Positions 1 through 7,793 of a stretch of 49,515 bases of DNA are shown here, one piece after another. This DNA comes from a virus: positions 1-49,515 of the IMG/VR virus record IMGVR_UViG_3300013093_004893; one strand, given 5' to 3'. Within the stretch, counting starts at the first letter, position 1. Each line of letters opens with the position of its first letter. Both the position numbers and the translations under genes were made by a program. The notes beneath the pieces were generated by a model that did no database searches, was not told the DNA's origin, and saw nothing but the letters and a program-made list of their open reading frames with translations.

Positions 1-945
1 TAAAATCTCAGCACCGTCTGCATAGTCTGGTCTGGTTATATTGACCTTGTTGGCCAGCGTACCTATCACAGTGGCTTGTAAATCTTGAGGAAATACTGCT
101 CCCTTCGCAGTGGCAACAGGATTTGCTATGCCTGCTGCACTGGCACCAACTATTACTATTGCACCTTGCAAATTCTCAGGTATTGCACTGACAGAAATAG
201 TTTTATAGCCCTGGCTCCAGTCAATCCATATTCTACCGAGCGGGTCTGTTGAGATTGGACCAAATTTAGGAATACGAAGTTTATCAACACCAATTTCACT
301 GAGTTTCAATTGAAAACCTTTGTCACCTGCTGCTAGACGCAGCACTTCCATGGCAAGACTGGGAAATAATTGTCCTTGACTGGCAACCACCAATGGCAAG
401 CGACGATTTACTCCATCAATTTCAGGCAGGGTATGTGTTGTACCGATACCAGCAGCGGTAGATTCCAGTTCGGGAATGTTGGCAATAATACCAGGATATT
501 GCATTATCACATCACTAAACTGACTGTTGATTATAGTAGAGCCTGGTTTGCGAGGTAAATTCTTTTGTTGTGCAGCAGGCACATTTACTAGAACTACCTT
601 GTGGTGTTTTAGTGTTTCTGCTAATACATCATCGCCTCCCAGTCTATCATGTTCTGGCATCAATACATCCCAGACCACCAGGCCAGCACCATGTGAATAT
701 AACTCATCAATGATTTTGGCGTATTCATCACGCTTGAATGGCCATTGACCCAGTTTGTCTAGTGTTTTTTCATCTATGTCTGCCACCACTATATTGTTTT
801 CTTGTCTGGGCTGAGAGGTGATCAGTGTGTCAAAATAACGCAGTCGCACACTTTGTACAAAACTAGGATCCATTGCCCGAACCACAAGTAGCAACACCAA
901 AGTAACACAGGCCATCCATGGGGATATTGCGATTTTCTTAAACAT
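1..945 (-). CDS. CHASE2-domain membrane sensor protein (3' end cut by window edge)
   Basis: The frame is open from the ATG at 945 to the window edge (315 codons, no stop), so the C-terminus is missing. An N-terminal hydrophobic segment (about residues 8-22) is followed by a stretch typical of CHASE2 sensor domains: IVVADIDEKTLDKLGQWPF, then KIIDELYSHGAGLVVWDVL, and later IVIVGASAAGI. CHASE2 is an extracytoplasmic sensor usually followed by membrane helices and an output domain such as a cyclase, diguanylate cyclase or kinase; that part lies outside the window. It is the last visible gene of the curli-like operon. It has no Shine-Dalgarno sequence, but CATAAATA lies 5 nt before the ATG. The domain call is firm; ligand and output are unknown. 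Confidence 0.8.
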   Translation of the reverse strand, partial: MFKKIAISPWMACVTLVLLLVVRAMDPSFVQSVRLRYFDTLITSQPRQENNIVVADIDEKTLDKLGQWPFKRDEYAKIIDELYSHGAGLVVWDVLMPEHDRLGGDDVLAETLKHHKVVLVNVPAAQQKNLPRKPGSTIINSQFSDVIMQYPGIIANIPELESTAAGIGTTHTLPEIDGVNRRLPLVVASQGQLFPSLAMEVLRLAAGDKGFQLKLSEIGVDKLRIPKFGPISTDPLGRIWIDWSQGYKTISVSAIPENLQGAIVIVGASAAGIANPVATAKGAVFPQDLQATVIGTLANKVNITRPDYADGAEIL

Positions 946-950
946 AAAAT

Positions 951-958
951 TATTTATG
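951..958 (-). promoter_or_regulatory. T4-like late promoter octamer CATAAATA
   Basis: CATAAATA on the minus strand is followed by 5 nt and the ATG of the CHASE2 gene. With the T4 late-promoter geometry (octamer at about -13 to -6), +1 would be the A of the ATG. No TTGACA-like -35 is seen. Confidence 0.5.
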
Positions 959-967
959 GAATAACGA

Positions 968-1771
968 TTATTGTTTTACAGTGGTTATTCCACAGCCAGC
1001 AGTGGAAATACAGGTCTGTTGCATATAAAATGATGCTCCACCTGATTGGGTTAAATTCAATCCTGTAGGACCTCCAGTATTTGTAATAGATACAGTGGCA
1101 CGATTTTGTAATTCTCCAGTTTGTGTGACATTCACACCGCTATTGTTGCCAGCAAGACTTACATCAACAACATGACCACCTGAACCTGTCTGTGTAGTAA
1201 TTAAATTATTGTTGTTGCCGTTAATTGCAGTGTATGCCTGATGATTACTGCCTGTTTGCAGTAGTGTTTGGGAATTGTAACTGCCAGTAATATTGACCTC
1301 TGCATAATGATTGAATCCAGTTTGTGCAGTTGAAATCGTGTTCGAGTCACCATTCACAGCAATAAGTTGATAATGCGAACCTTGATCTGTGCCTGTGCTG
1401 GTTCCTGTTAAATCGGGACCTTGATTTAAGTTTAATGAATTAAAGTTGCCATTTACACTCATTGCAACCAGATTTTGCGGTTGATGAGAAATAGTATCAC
1501 CTTGATGCAATGTAATGGTGTTGTTATTGCCAGTAATTGGCACTGATAGTTGTCCTATTCCTGATACCGATTGATTATTACCAACTTGTTCAATGTAAAT
1601 TTGATTTGCATTTCCAATGTTGTTTAAAATTATTGTGTTATCTACAATTCCTAAACGAGCAATTTGGGCTGAGTTATATTTTATCTGTTCCAGTTCACTT
1701 GCTGTTTGTGACCACGCAATACTTGGCAAAAACGAAATAAAAATAATAAACCAGCAAAAAAAGTTTCTCAT
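968..1771 (-). CDS. Secreted curlin-repeat protein (CsgA/CsgB-like)
   Basis: 267 aa. A signal peptide (MRNFFCWFIIFISFLPSIAWS) precedes a mature region full of curlin-type imperfect repeats built on N-x-I/L-x-x-x-Q-x-G-N-x, for example IYIEQVGNNQSV, ITLHQGD, ISTAQTGFNHY and VNVTQTGELQN. In CsgA and CsgB such repeats stack as a beta-solenoid amyloid. The Asn/Gln/Gly-rich composition and lack of other domains fit a curli subunit or nucleator. A single Cys pair (residues about 253 and 259) near the C-terminus is unusual for curlins. It lies one base beyond the end of the FecR-like gene and should be cotranscribed with csgF and csgG. Which of the two curlins is the major fibre subunit cannot be told. 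Confidence 0.8.
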   Translation of the reverse strand: MRNFFCWFIIFISFLPSIAWSQTASELEQIKYNSAQIARLGIVDNTIILNNIGNANQIYIEQVGNNQSVSGIGQLSVPITGNNNTITLHQGDTISHQPQNLVAMSVNGNFNSLNLNQGPDLTGTSTGTDQGSHYQLIAVNGDSNTISTAQTGFNHYAEVNITGSYNSQTLLQTGSNHQAYTAINGNNNNLITTQTGSGGHVVDVSLAGNNSGVNVTQTGELQNRATVSITNTGGPTGLNLTQSGGASFYMQQTCISTAGCGITTVKQ

Positions 1772-1772
1772 A

Positions 1773-2837
1773 TTAATTCTGCTTCAATATAATAGTTGAA
1801 TTTCCGCCACTATATGCTCTGTTTATCACAGTGATATTTTTCTGTGTTTGTGTAATTGCAGTATTTTGTCCAGCAGGAATACCTATGCACTGTGTATTAT
1901 GTACCCCATCTTGTCGGCAAAGTTGCTCTTCAGTTGAGTCAATTTTGGGTTGAACACCAGAGGATTTTTTATATTCTGGGAAAACCCGCAGTATTGCTGC
2001 ATCTTCATTGTTATTGATTGAATAACTACTTGTTTGCAGACTATTATCTGTATTTTCTTTTATTGCCACAAAAATGTTATCCAATAAGTCTGCACTATCT
2101 TCTAAAAAATTCATATTCAGATCATTTTTAGACTTTCCGCTTTTAGCAGTAGAATTATTCAATCCAGCAGGTGGACTAACAATTAATAAATTGTTAATTG
2201 CTCCAAAAGAAAGATTTAAAGTAACCGGTTTGCTTGGAGAAATGCTGCTGTTTTGTATTTTGGTGCCTTCAAATGGTTTTGTAAGTGTAACCGAACCTTC
2301 ACTGTTATACACATCAATTATTCCAGTTTTGCAGTCATTGTTTATATCTTGCCAGTGTGTTGGACAGCTAGGTAACAGTATAATAGTGCTTGCACCTGTT
2401 TCATCGGTGGTGGCTGCAAAATCAGTTCCTCGCACTGCAATGGTTGCACTCGGTGTGTGAATATCGACTTGACTTGGGTTGTTATGGGCAATGGCTCCAC
2501 TGGCATATCTCAAAGTTCCTGCAGCAAAATTCATGGAAAGTTTTGACGCAGCCGGTGTTTTTGAATCATAGACAAACTCATCTATTTCCAGTTTGCTGTG
2601 ATCATTTACTTCCACCACGGTATCATCTTTAAATTTAATATTCGCTTTTCCGTCTGTGGTTTCCACAATATCAGCCATTTCAACAGTCACACCTTTAACA
2701 CCTGCAATTTTTTTATCACTGCGTGTGATTTGTGCCGGATTATTTTCATGAGAAGAAATAATTCCAATTTCTGCTCTGGCTTGAGTGAAACAACAGACAA
2801 TGGCTGTGAGAAAAAATACAGTAAAGATTTTTTCCAA
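1773..2837 (-). CDS. Exported FecR-domain protein with curlin-like tail
   Basis: The longest reading starts with TTG at 2855, but AAGGA placed 7 nt before the in-frame TTG at 2837 gives a clean signal peptide (MEKIFTVFFLTAIVCCFTQARA), so 2837 is preferred. The body holds a FecR-type beta domain: DIVETTDGKANIKFKDDT, VVEVNDHSKLEIDEFVYD, then LRYASGAIA and ATIAVRGTDFAA. FecR domains occur in periplasmic signalling and surface-assembly proteins. The last ~20 residues (VINRAYSGGNSTIILKQN) resemble one curlin repeat, so the protein may cap or dock onto the fibre. It sits between the two curlin genes. The function in curli biogenesis is inferred; FecR proteins are not part of the classic csg operons. 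Confidence 0.65.
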   Translation of the reverse strand: MEKIFTVFFLTAIVCCFTQARAEIGIISSHENNPAQITRSDKKIAGVKGVTVEMADIVETTDGKANIKFKDDTVVEVNDHSKLEIDEFVYDSKTPAASKLSMNFAAGTLRYASGAIAHNNPSQVDIHTPSATIAVRGTDFAATTDETGASTIILLPSCPTHWQDINNDCKTGIIDVYNSEGSVTLTKPFEGTKIQNSSISPSKPVTLNLSFGAINNLLIVSPPAGLNNSTAKSGKSKNDLNMNFLEDSADLLDNIFVAIKENTDNSLQTSSYSINNNEDAAILRVFPEYKKSSGVQPKIDSTEEQLCRQDGVHNTQCIGIPAGQNTAITQTQKNITVINRAYSGGNSTIILKQN

Positions 2838-2851
2838 CGCCTTTTCCTTGA

Positions 2852-3730
2852 TCAATAATTTTTGCTTGTTACTGTGAATATATTACTGCTTCCATAACTT
2901 GATATATTAACAGTGGTATTACCACCCACAGCACTTTGAACCACATTTGCTGTATTGCTACTGCCATTTAGATTCAGAACCGTTGTATTGGTAAATCCAT
3001 TTACACCTGATTGTTGAACACTGGCAGAATTGCTGTCACCTTGTATGGTCACACTGGCAGTACCACCATAGTTGTATGTAGTTGTTCCAACTGTACCAAG
3101 ATTTAACACCGTGTTATTAACCGCTGAACCTCCAACACCTTGATTAATTTCCACAGTGTTGTTTCCCCCCTGAGATACTGAAACATTTTGTGTATTATTA
3201 TTTCCATTGACAGTTCCTGTATATGAGTTGTAATTACCACCACTTGTTGTAGCAGTTACACTGTTAAGGCTTCCCAGGACATTTACATTGGCATTTGCAA
3301 AATTTCCTGATTGATCTATTACCACATTGTTGCTTTGACTTGTATTATTCCCATCTTTATTTGAATCTATTGTGGCGGTGGCATTATTGCCTGTCACTGA
3401 GTAACTGAAATTGCCACCAAAAACACCACCATTTGCTATTAATGTTGAGATACCAAAATTTAAAGTATTGCCTGTACCAATTTGCGTTACTGATACTGTG
3501 TTGGAATCACCTGTAATCTTAGCAGGTGTTGTGTTATCGCTGCCTATGCCTTGTATTCCGCGAACAATGTTGCCGGTGCCTTCTTGGTCCATGGAGACAA
3601 CAGTGTTGTTGCCACTCTGTTGAATATATATACTATTGTCATCTGCCTGTCCCAGGGTAATTACAGATGCATATATGGCACAGAAAGCCATTAAAATCTT
3701 ACCTAAATTCTTCACTGATAGATATTTCAT
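2852..3730 (-). CDS. Secreted curlin-repeat protein (probable major curli subunit)
   Basis: ATG at 3730 is chosen over 3775 because AAGGA lies 7 nt upstream and the product then begins with a signal peptide (MKYLSVKNLGKILMAFCAIY, cleavage near LGQA). The mature protein is about 265 aa of curlin-like repeats: IYIQQSGNNTVVSMDQEG, VSVTQIGTGNTL, VVIDQSGNFANANV, VEINQGVGG and ASVQQSGVNGFTN. Gln and Asn recur at the CsgA positions. It follows csgG after a 65-nt gap. Its TGA stop overlaps the upstream TTG of the FecR-like gene. High Asn, Thr, Gly and Ser content and absence of internal Cys fit an amyloid fibre subunit. Confidence 0.8.
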   Translation of the reverse strand: MKYLSVKNLGKILMAFCAIYASVITLGQADDNSIYIQQSGNNTVVSMDQEGTGNIVRGIQGIGSDNTTPAKITGDSNTVSVTQIGTGNTLNFGISTLIANGGVFGGNFSYSVTGNNATATIDSNKDGNNTSQSNNVVIDQSGNFANANVNVLGSLNSVTATTSGGNYNSYTGTVNGNNNTQNVSVSQGGNNTVEINQGVGGSAVNNTVLNLGTVGTTTYNYGGTASVTIQGDSNSASVQQSGVNGFTNTTVLNLNGSSNTANVVQSAVGGNTTVNISSYGSSNIFTVTSKNY

Positions 3731-3795
3731 GTGCTTTTCCTTGGCAATTATTTTAAATTTATTAATACTATCCATGATATCAATAATAACAACAG

Positions 3796-4623
3796 TTATT
3801 CTTCTTGTTGCACTGGTGTTGCAAATGACCAGACGCCTTTATGTTTACCTTCATTTATCAATTCAACAACTGCTGCTTCAATTGTTGTTTTCACAGCAAG
3901 TGAAACAGGTTCATTGATTGTTAACCCTGTTTCTGCCATAAAAATCTGAGTTCCTTGCTGCCAACTTTTCAACACAGCTATGTTGTCAGCGGTACTGTAG
4001 ATAATTTTTGTAACAGAAACACTTACTAGAACTTTACCAGTTGCAACTGATACTGCTCGGAGACTTACAGTAACTACATCTTTGCTGTATTGTGTTTGGG
4101 GACCTATTCCCAACCACTGATAGCCAGCACCGCCTGATTCAATGCTACTGTCATAACCAATAATGCCACCTTCCATAATAATTCCTGCAAATTGCATAGG
4201 TGGCAATTGTTGTGAATTTTTACCTTCATATGCTTCACGCATCTGCTTTATTATTGTTCGTTCTTTTATTAAATCATCCACTGATGTGCGTTCAACCACA
4301 TCAAACCAAGTTCCATGTCCAACTTCCTGCAGGGCTTTTATAAGAAATAGTTCCGCCCCTTGTGTAACTGCTGTACTGAAACTTGCATATGTTGCAGATG
4401 GTTTTCGTTGTCCTGTTAAATCTCTAAAGTTATACACAGCAACAGTAATTTTTCCATTAGCAGGGGGCGGAATTGAATCAAATTCTTTTTGTAAAGAAAT
4501 ATGTTCAAGTTTTGGTTTATATTCTACTCCAATTTCCTGTCCAGTTTTTTGGAGTACAGCACAGCTGGGTAAAATCAAGATTGATACGATACCCAATGAT
4601 AAAAATATAAGTCTTGTCATCAT
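3796..4623 (-). CDS. csgG: CsgG, curli secretion channel lipoprotein
   Basis: 275 aa, close to the ~277 aa of E. coli CsgG. The lipoprotein signal ends in a lipobox (LPSC at residues 18-21). The CsgG core is clear: VAVYNFRDLTGQRKPS, SFSTAVTQGAELFLIKAL, WFDVVERTSVDDLIKERT and IMEGGIIGYDSSIESGG. CsgG forms an outer-membrane ring channel that exports curlins. The start overlaps the csgF stop (ATGA) with AGGA just upstream, so translation is coupled. CsgG-like genes are known from some marine T4-like phages. The presence of CsgF and curlins beside it supports a working export system. No csgE or csgD is seen in the window. Confidence 0.92.
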   Translation of the reverse strand: MMTRLIFLSLGIVSILILPSCAVLQKTGQEIGVEYKPKLEHISLQKEFDSIPPPANGKITVAVYNFRDLTGQRKPSATYASFSTAVTQGAELFLIKALQEVGHGTWFDVVERTSVDDLIKERTIIKQMREAYEGKNSQQLPPMQFAGIIMEGGIIGYDSSIESGGAGYQWLGIGPQTQYSKDVVTVSLRAVSVATGKVLVSVSVTKIIYSTADNIAVLKSWQQGTQIFMAETGLTINEPVSLAVKTTIEAAVVELINEGKHKGVWSFATPVQQEE

Positions 4624-5084
4624 TGCGATCCTGGAACTGTCTGTGTGAAGGTAAATGAACCTAGTGGTACATTTATTGTTGTGCTATTACCTAAATTGTC
4701 AGTGACAACTAAATTTATACTACTGCCTAGATTTTGCCAGAATATTGTATTGCCCTGAAAGGTAAAATTACCAGAAGTGGCAGTACCAGCTTGAAACATA
4801 GATGTTGCCAAATTCTGACTTATTTCTGCATAAATTCTACTTTGAAGATTGGATAAAAATTGATTGAGGGGTGTGTTTTGGGCCGCAGTTATTGCTTGCT
4901 GTTTAGCAGCCTGTAAAGCCTGTTCTACCGCCTGTTGGCGTGTATATTCTGTATTTTCAATCTGCAGTTCAAATGTGCCATAATTGTTGCCATTAAATGC
5001 AGGATTTTTAAATGTAAAATCAGGCAGCGGTGCAGCAACTACAACTATTGGTATCAACATAAAGAAAGTAAAATACTTTAACAT
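4620..5084 (-). CDS. csgF: CsgF-like curli assembly factor
   Basis: 154 aa with a short signal peptide (about residues 1-17). The mature N-terminus DFTFKNPAFNGNNYGTFELQ matches the CsgF region that plugs into the CsgG pore (E. coli: TFQFRNPNFGG). A Gln/Ala-rich helix (about residues 50-75) and a C-terminal beta part (INLVVTDNLGNSTTINVPLG) follow, as in CsgF. CsgF couples CsgG secretion to nucleation of curli at the cell surface. It is the first gene of the curli-like operon; a weak GAG lies before the ATG and an AT-rich leader (5085-5159) contains a late-octamer-like TTTAAATA. Confidence 0.87.
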   Translation of the reverse strand: MLKYFTFFMLIPIVVVAAPLPDFTFKNPAFNGNNYGTFELQIENTEYTRQQAVEQALQAAKQQAITAAQNTPLNQFLSNLQSRIYAEISQNLATSMFQAGTATSGNFTFQGNTIFWQNLGSSINLVVTDNLGNSTTINVPLGSFTFTQTVPGSQ

Positions 5085-5159
5085 GGTTATTTTCTCATAA
5101 TCTAGGTATTATTTAAATACCGTCATTAACAGAAAATAACAGACCTTAATATCGAATCA

Positions 5160-5372
5160 TCAACTCCATGTTAGTAGCCAATTGGTCCATTCTTGCCGAT
5201 TTGGAAATTTGATCAAATATTGGGTTTTTACTGGCACTGAGTGGGGTGAATTTTCTCGAAACCAAGAAATTATATTTTTAAATTCTGCGTCGTACCAATC
5301 GCAATCTATAATCAGCACATAATAACACCCTGTAGAAGAAATTTTGTTCAAGGTGCACCATTTATTTTCCAT
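5160..5372 (-). CDS. Small hypothetical protein (70 aa)
   Basis: 70 aa, rich in Trp and Tyr, no signal peptide. It directly abuts the preceding 78-aa gene, so the two form a pair. Segments such as YYVLIIDCDWYDAEFKNIIS and WTNWLLTW suggest a small alpha/beta fold. No family recognised. Confidence 0.5.
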   Translation of the reverse strand: MENKWCTLNKISSTGCYYVLIIDCDWYDAEFKNIISWFRENSPHSVPVKTQYLIKFPNRQEWTNWLLTWS

Positions 5373-5609
5373 TCAAACATCTACCGTGCTAAGTGATAAA
5401 ATTGCAAGTGTGTAATCTGACACCAATTCGAAATCAATAAAACCCATACCCACCCAATAACGGCCTGAACAGTTTTTATCACACCATTCAAATAGTATAT
5501 CACGGCTGCTGTTTTTCAAAACCTTTCCGCCATCAACAGGATCTTTGACCCATAGTCTTTTGCTAGCTGGATAATTTGGATCATCTGGATATAAATGACG
5601 ATTTATCAT
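5373..5609 (-). CDS. Small hypothetical protein (78 aa)
   Basis: 78 aa. The segment ILFEWCDKNCSGRYWVGMGF has the look of small phage proteins with a W-C-x3-C pattern, followed by a hydrophobic strand (FELVSDYTLAILSL). A TATAAT-like stretch lies in the AT-rich gap just upstream. It is divergent from the Ntn-hydrolase gene. Function unknown. Confidence 0.55.
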   Translation of the reverse strand: MINRHLYPDDPNYPASKRLWVKDPVDGGKVLKNSSRDILFEWCDKNCSGRYWVGMGFIDFELVSDYTLAILSLSTVDV

Positions 5610-5632
5610 AATGTATTATATAACTAAAATCT

Positions 5633-5640
5633 ACTAAATA
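5633..5640 (+). promoter_or_regulatory. Late-promoter-like octamer ACTAAATA
   Basis: ACTAAATA (6 of 8 to TATAAATA) is followed by 5 nt (TCAAC) and the ATG at 5646. The gene has no Shine-Dalgarno sequence. Same geometry as at 945, 19582 and 37803. Confidence 0.4.
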
Positions 5641-5645
5641 TCAAC

Positions 5646-6488
5646 ATGTGCGTTATCATGGCAAAATTTCTGCCCAAATTAGGCTGGGTAGGTGTAAAAA
5701 ATCGCGATAGAGGATATTATCCCACTATAAACATTCGTAAGAGTCATAGAAATGGAATTGAAAGAATCTATATCTGGGATGAAAATACTGGATACACTGA
5801 AGGTCTAAATGCCAATGGTGTCAGTATAATAAGTGCCAGTATGGCTACCATCTCTGATGAAAAAGGTCAGGAGACAACACATGAAGGTACAAGAAGTGAT
5901 TACTTAAGTCCGGATGGTAAAAAAATCCGAACTGCATTGTTAGAACAGAGCTGTCAATCTGCACTCGAAAGTCTTGTTAAAAATGAATTGACTGGACATA
6001 CATTAGTTTTTAACAGTGATAAATGCTATATGTTGGAGAGTAGTCATAGAAACGGTGATTTTGTCTATAAAATTGAAGAAATAATATCTCCAAACACATG
6101 TGTCAGAACAAATCACGGTATATTGTTGCCATGGGCTGGATATCAACGTGTTGCTGATGATCCAGGACACAGTAGAAAACGTGTAAGTTCTGAAGTTAGA
6201 AAAATTAAATCAGAATTGGGATTAAGTACCGCAACTACACTGGATGAATGCATGGAATGTATTCTTGACCATAGTGATTCAAATCCGCAGTTAAATCCCT
6301 GTAGGATTGACGATAGAGAAGGCTATATGAAAACCACTGGACAGTTGGCGTTAGTTCCCAGTCAAAACACTCTGTATTATCGTCCTGTATGGAGTGGGAT
6401 AAATTTTTCCTATGACAAACTCAACAATGCCGATGACAAATGTTTCTTTGAAATTTTAAGTCAAAGACCCTTGCATATTCAAAATTAA
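5646..6488 (+). CDS. Ntn-hydrolase of the C45/choloylglycine-hydrolase type
   Basis: 280 aa. The sequence starts Met-Cys, so Cys2 would become the N-terminal nucleophile after Met removal. NRDRGYYP near residue 20 and TCVRTNHGILLPWAGYQRV near residues 157-175 match the conserved Asp/Arg and R-T-N-H blocks of acyl-CoA:6-APA acyltransferase (C45) and related linear amide C-N hydrolases. The substrate cannot be told; host N-acyl amides such as quorum signals are possible but speculative. It is one of few plus-strand genes and overlaps the convergent clpS by 4 nt. Confidence 0.7.
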   Translation: MCVIMAKFLPKLGWVGVKNRDRGYYPTINIRKSHRNGIERIYIWDENTGYTEGLNANGVSIISASMATISDEKGQETTHEGTRSDYLSPDGKKIRTALLEQSCQSALESLVKNELTGHTLVFNSDKCYMLESSHRNGDFVYKIEEIISPNTCVRTNHGILLPWAGYQRVADDPGHSRKRVSSEVRKIKSELGLSTATTLDECMECILDHSDSNPQLNPCRIDDREGYMKTTGQLALVPSQNTLYYRPVWSGINFSYDKLNNADDKCFFEILSQRPLHIQN

Positions 6489-6793
6489 CATTCTTGTACA
6501 CTGCATCGCAGTGGGAACCCATTTAATCTTGCAGCACTGATTGTGTCATCGTGTTTCTGATTTGCAACTTCTAAACTATATGTTCCAGCAATACCCTTGC
6601 CATTTTCGTGAATAGCAATAGTAAGTGCATTAGCCTCATTGAAGTTCTTGTGAAAGATAGTCATAAGAACAAGAACTACAAATTCTACAGTTGTAGTATC
6701 ATCATTGTATAAAACAACATTAAATTGTTTAGGAGGACGCATGACCATTTTAGTGACGGTCTCAACATCCTCAACTGTCTCTACATTGGTCAT
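6485..6793 (-). CDS. clpS: ClpS, N-degron adaptor for Clp proteases
   Basis: 102 aa, similar in length to E. coli ClpS (106 aa). PPKQFNVVLYNDDTTTVEFV carries the N-D-D binding-pocket motif, and IAIHENGKGIAG carries the pocket His and the following Gly loop; the C-terminal SLEVANQKHDDTI segment also fits. The position of the E. coli gatekeeper Met40 is Val here, which may change preference among N-terminal residues. ClpS delivers N-degron substrates to ClpAP. It has its own promoter with a perfect dyad between -35 and -10. ClpX lies three genes away, but ClpS normally partners ClpA, which would have to be the host's. Confidence 0.9.
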   Translation of the reverse strand: MTNVETVEDVETVTKMVMRPPKQFNVVLYNDDTTTVEFVVLVLMTIFHKNFNEANALTIAIHENGKGIAGTYSLEVANQKHDDTISAARLNGFPLRCSVQEC

Positions 6794-6813
6794 GCGATTC
6801 TTTCCTTTTTTAT

Positions 6814-6842
6814 ATATTACATAATTCTATGTAATATGTCAA
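6814..6842 (-). promoter_or_regulatory. sigma70-type promoter with embedded perfect dyad (clpS)
   Basis: TTGACA (6837-6842), 17-nt spacer, TAATAT (6814-6819). A perfect inverted repeat with 10-nt arms (ATATTACATA / TATGTAATAT, 4-nt centre) covers 6814-6837, i.e. the -10, the spacer and the first base of the -35. This is a likely operator. The TGA inside TTGACA is the stop codon of the hsp20 gene. Confidence 0.75.
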
Positions 6843-7330
6843 GCGGCTGACTTCTTAGAAGTCTTGGCGTCAAGCACTTTTACCTCTTCTTGGCTATTGC
6901 CAATTGAAATTTTACGAGGTTTAAGGCTTTCTGGAATTTCCTGTACAAAATCAACAGTCAGAATTCCATCGGTAAGATTGCTACCCGTAACCTGAACCCA
7001 GGCATTTAGATAAAAAGTACGACGGAAACTACGACCGGCAATCCCTTTGTGCAGGAAAGTGCGAGTTTCATCCTGATTTACGCGACCCTCGATAGTCAAA
7101 ACTCCATCTTGTAGAGTAATGTCTAGATCATCAGCAGTAAAACCTGCCACAGCCATACTCAGCTTGTAGGTATTTTCGCCGCATGACTCCAGATCATATG
7201 GAGGATATCCACTATTTTGGGTGGTCCGAACCTGATCTAACATACGAAAGGTGGGTTCGAATCCAACTGCGAAACGGTTGAAATCGCGAAAAAGTTCGTC
7301 AAATGGTGATGTAAGTGTAATGTTTCTCAT
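6839..7330 (-). CDS. Hsp20/alpha-crystallin small heat-shock chaperone
   Basis: 163 aa from the ATG at 7330, which has a strong Shine-Dalgarno (AAAGGAGG, 5 nt spacing); a longer TTG reading to 7351 is discarded. The alpha-crystallin core spans about residues 40-135: YDLESCGENTYKLSMAVAGF, DDLDITLQDGVLTIEGR, IAGRSFRRTFYL and LTDGILTVDFVQEIPESLKP. Small Hsps hold unfolded proteins; they are common in T4-like cyanophages and help capsid protein folding. The C-terminus is Lys/Ser rich. It has its own promoter. Confidence 0.93.
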   Translation of the reverse strand: MRNITLTSPFDELFRDFNRFAVGFEPTFRMLDQVRTTQNSGYPPYDLESCGENTYKLSMAVAGFTADDLDITLQDGVLTIEGRVNQDETRTFLHKGIAGRSFRRTFYLNAWVQVTGSNLTDGILTVDFVQEIPESLKPRKISIGNSQEEVKVLDAKTSKKSAA

Positions 7331-7394
7331 TTTTACCTCCTTTAAAAGCAAAGTTTGTTTTAGACTGAAGACCCTTATTAGGCATCTTCAATAG

Positions 7395-7425
7395 TATTTA
7401 TAATGCGAATTTCTGCATATGTCAA
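7395..7425 (-). promoter_or_regulatory. hsp20 promoter (TTGACA-N17-TATAAATA)
   Basis: TTGACA (7420-7425) and TATAAA (7397-7402, extended to TATAAATA at 7395-7402) are 17 nt apart. The octamer matches the T4 late consensus and also makes a near-consensus sigma70 -10, so the promoter may be read both early and late. The TGA in the -35 is the S21 stop codon. Confidence 0.75.
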
Positions 7426-7733
7426 GACTGATTTTCAACATTATTGATTGGAGAACGATTTACAGTTTTCAACTCTTTTTTTGTCTTTTTCTTTTTGGGC
7501 AATTCAAGTTCCATGATTTGAGCATGTTTTTTCTTCCATCGAAGTTTTGCTTCAGCAAGTTTTTGACGACGAGTAATACTTGGTGGTACATAGTGTTTGC
7601 GCTTTCGCAACTCTTTGTTAATACCTTCACTATTCATACGACGTTTTAGTTGCACAATAGCGCCTTCGATATTATTGTTGTAAACTTTGACAGACATGCC
7701 CTTTTTACGAAGCACGAATTCATCACTGTCCAT
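7422..7733 (-). CDS. rpsU: Ribosomal protein bS21
   Basis: 103 aa from the ATG at 7733 (AAGGA 8 nt upstream); a longer TTG reading to 7793 runs into infC and is discarded. The bS21 core is VYNNNIEGAIVQLKRRMNSE, INKELRKRKHYVPPSITRRQ, then a long basic tail. bS21 binds the 30S platform next to the anti-Shine-Dalgarno and is loosely held, so phage copies can exchange into host ribosomes. Twelve extra residues precede the usual start, and the C-terminal ~20 residues are non-canonical. Placed after infC. Confidence 0.9.
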   Translation of the reverse strand: MDSDEFVLRKKGMSVKVYNNNIEGAIVQLKRRMNSEGINKELRKRKHYVPPSITRRQKLAEAKLRWKKKHAQIMELELPKKKKTKKELKTVNRSPINNVENQS

Positions 7734-7763
7734 TAAATTTTTCCTTCTACTATAGACAAAATA

Positions 7764-7793
7764 ATTATAAACATTTATTAGATTACGGGTCAA
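7764..7793 (-). promoter_or_regulatory. S21 promoter inside the 3' end of infC
   Basis: TTGACC (7788-7793), 18-nt spacer, TATAAT (7764-7769). The -35 overlaps the last codons of infC. Confidence 0.7.

Noticed and set aside
2838-2855. Upstream TTG start of the FecR-like gene
   Set aside because: No ribosome site there; AAGGA fits the TTG at 2837, which also gives a better signal peptide.
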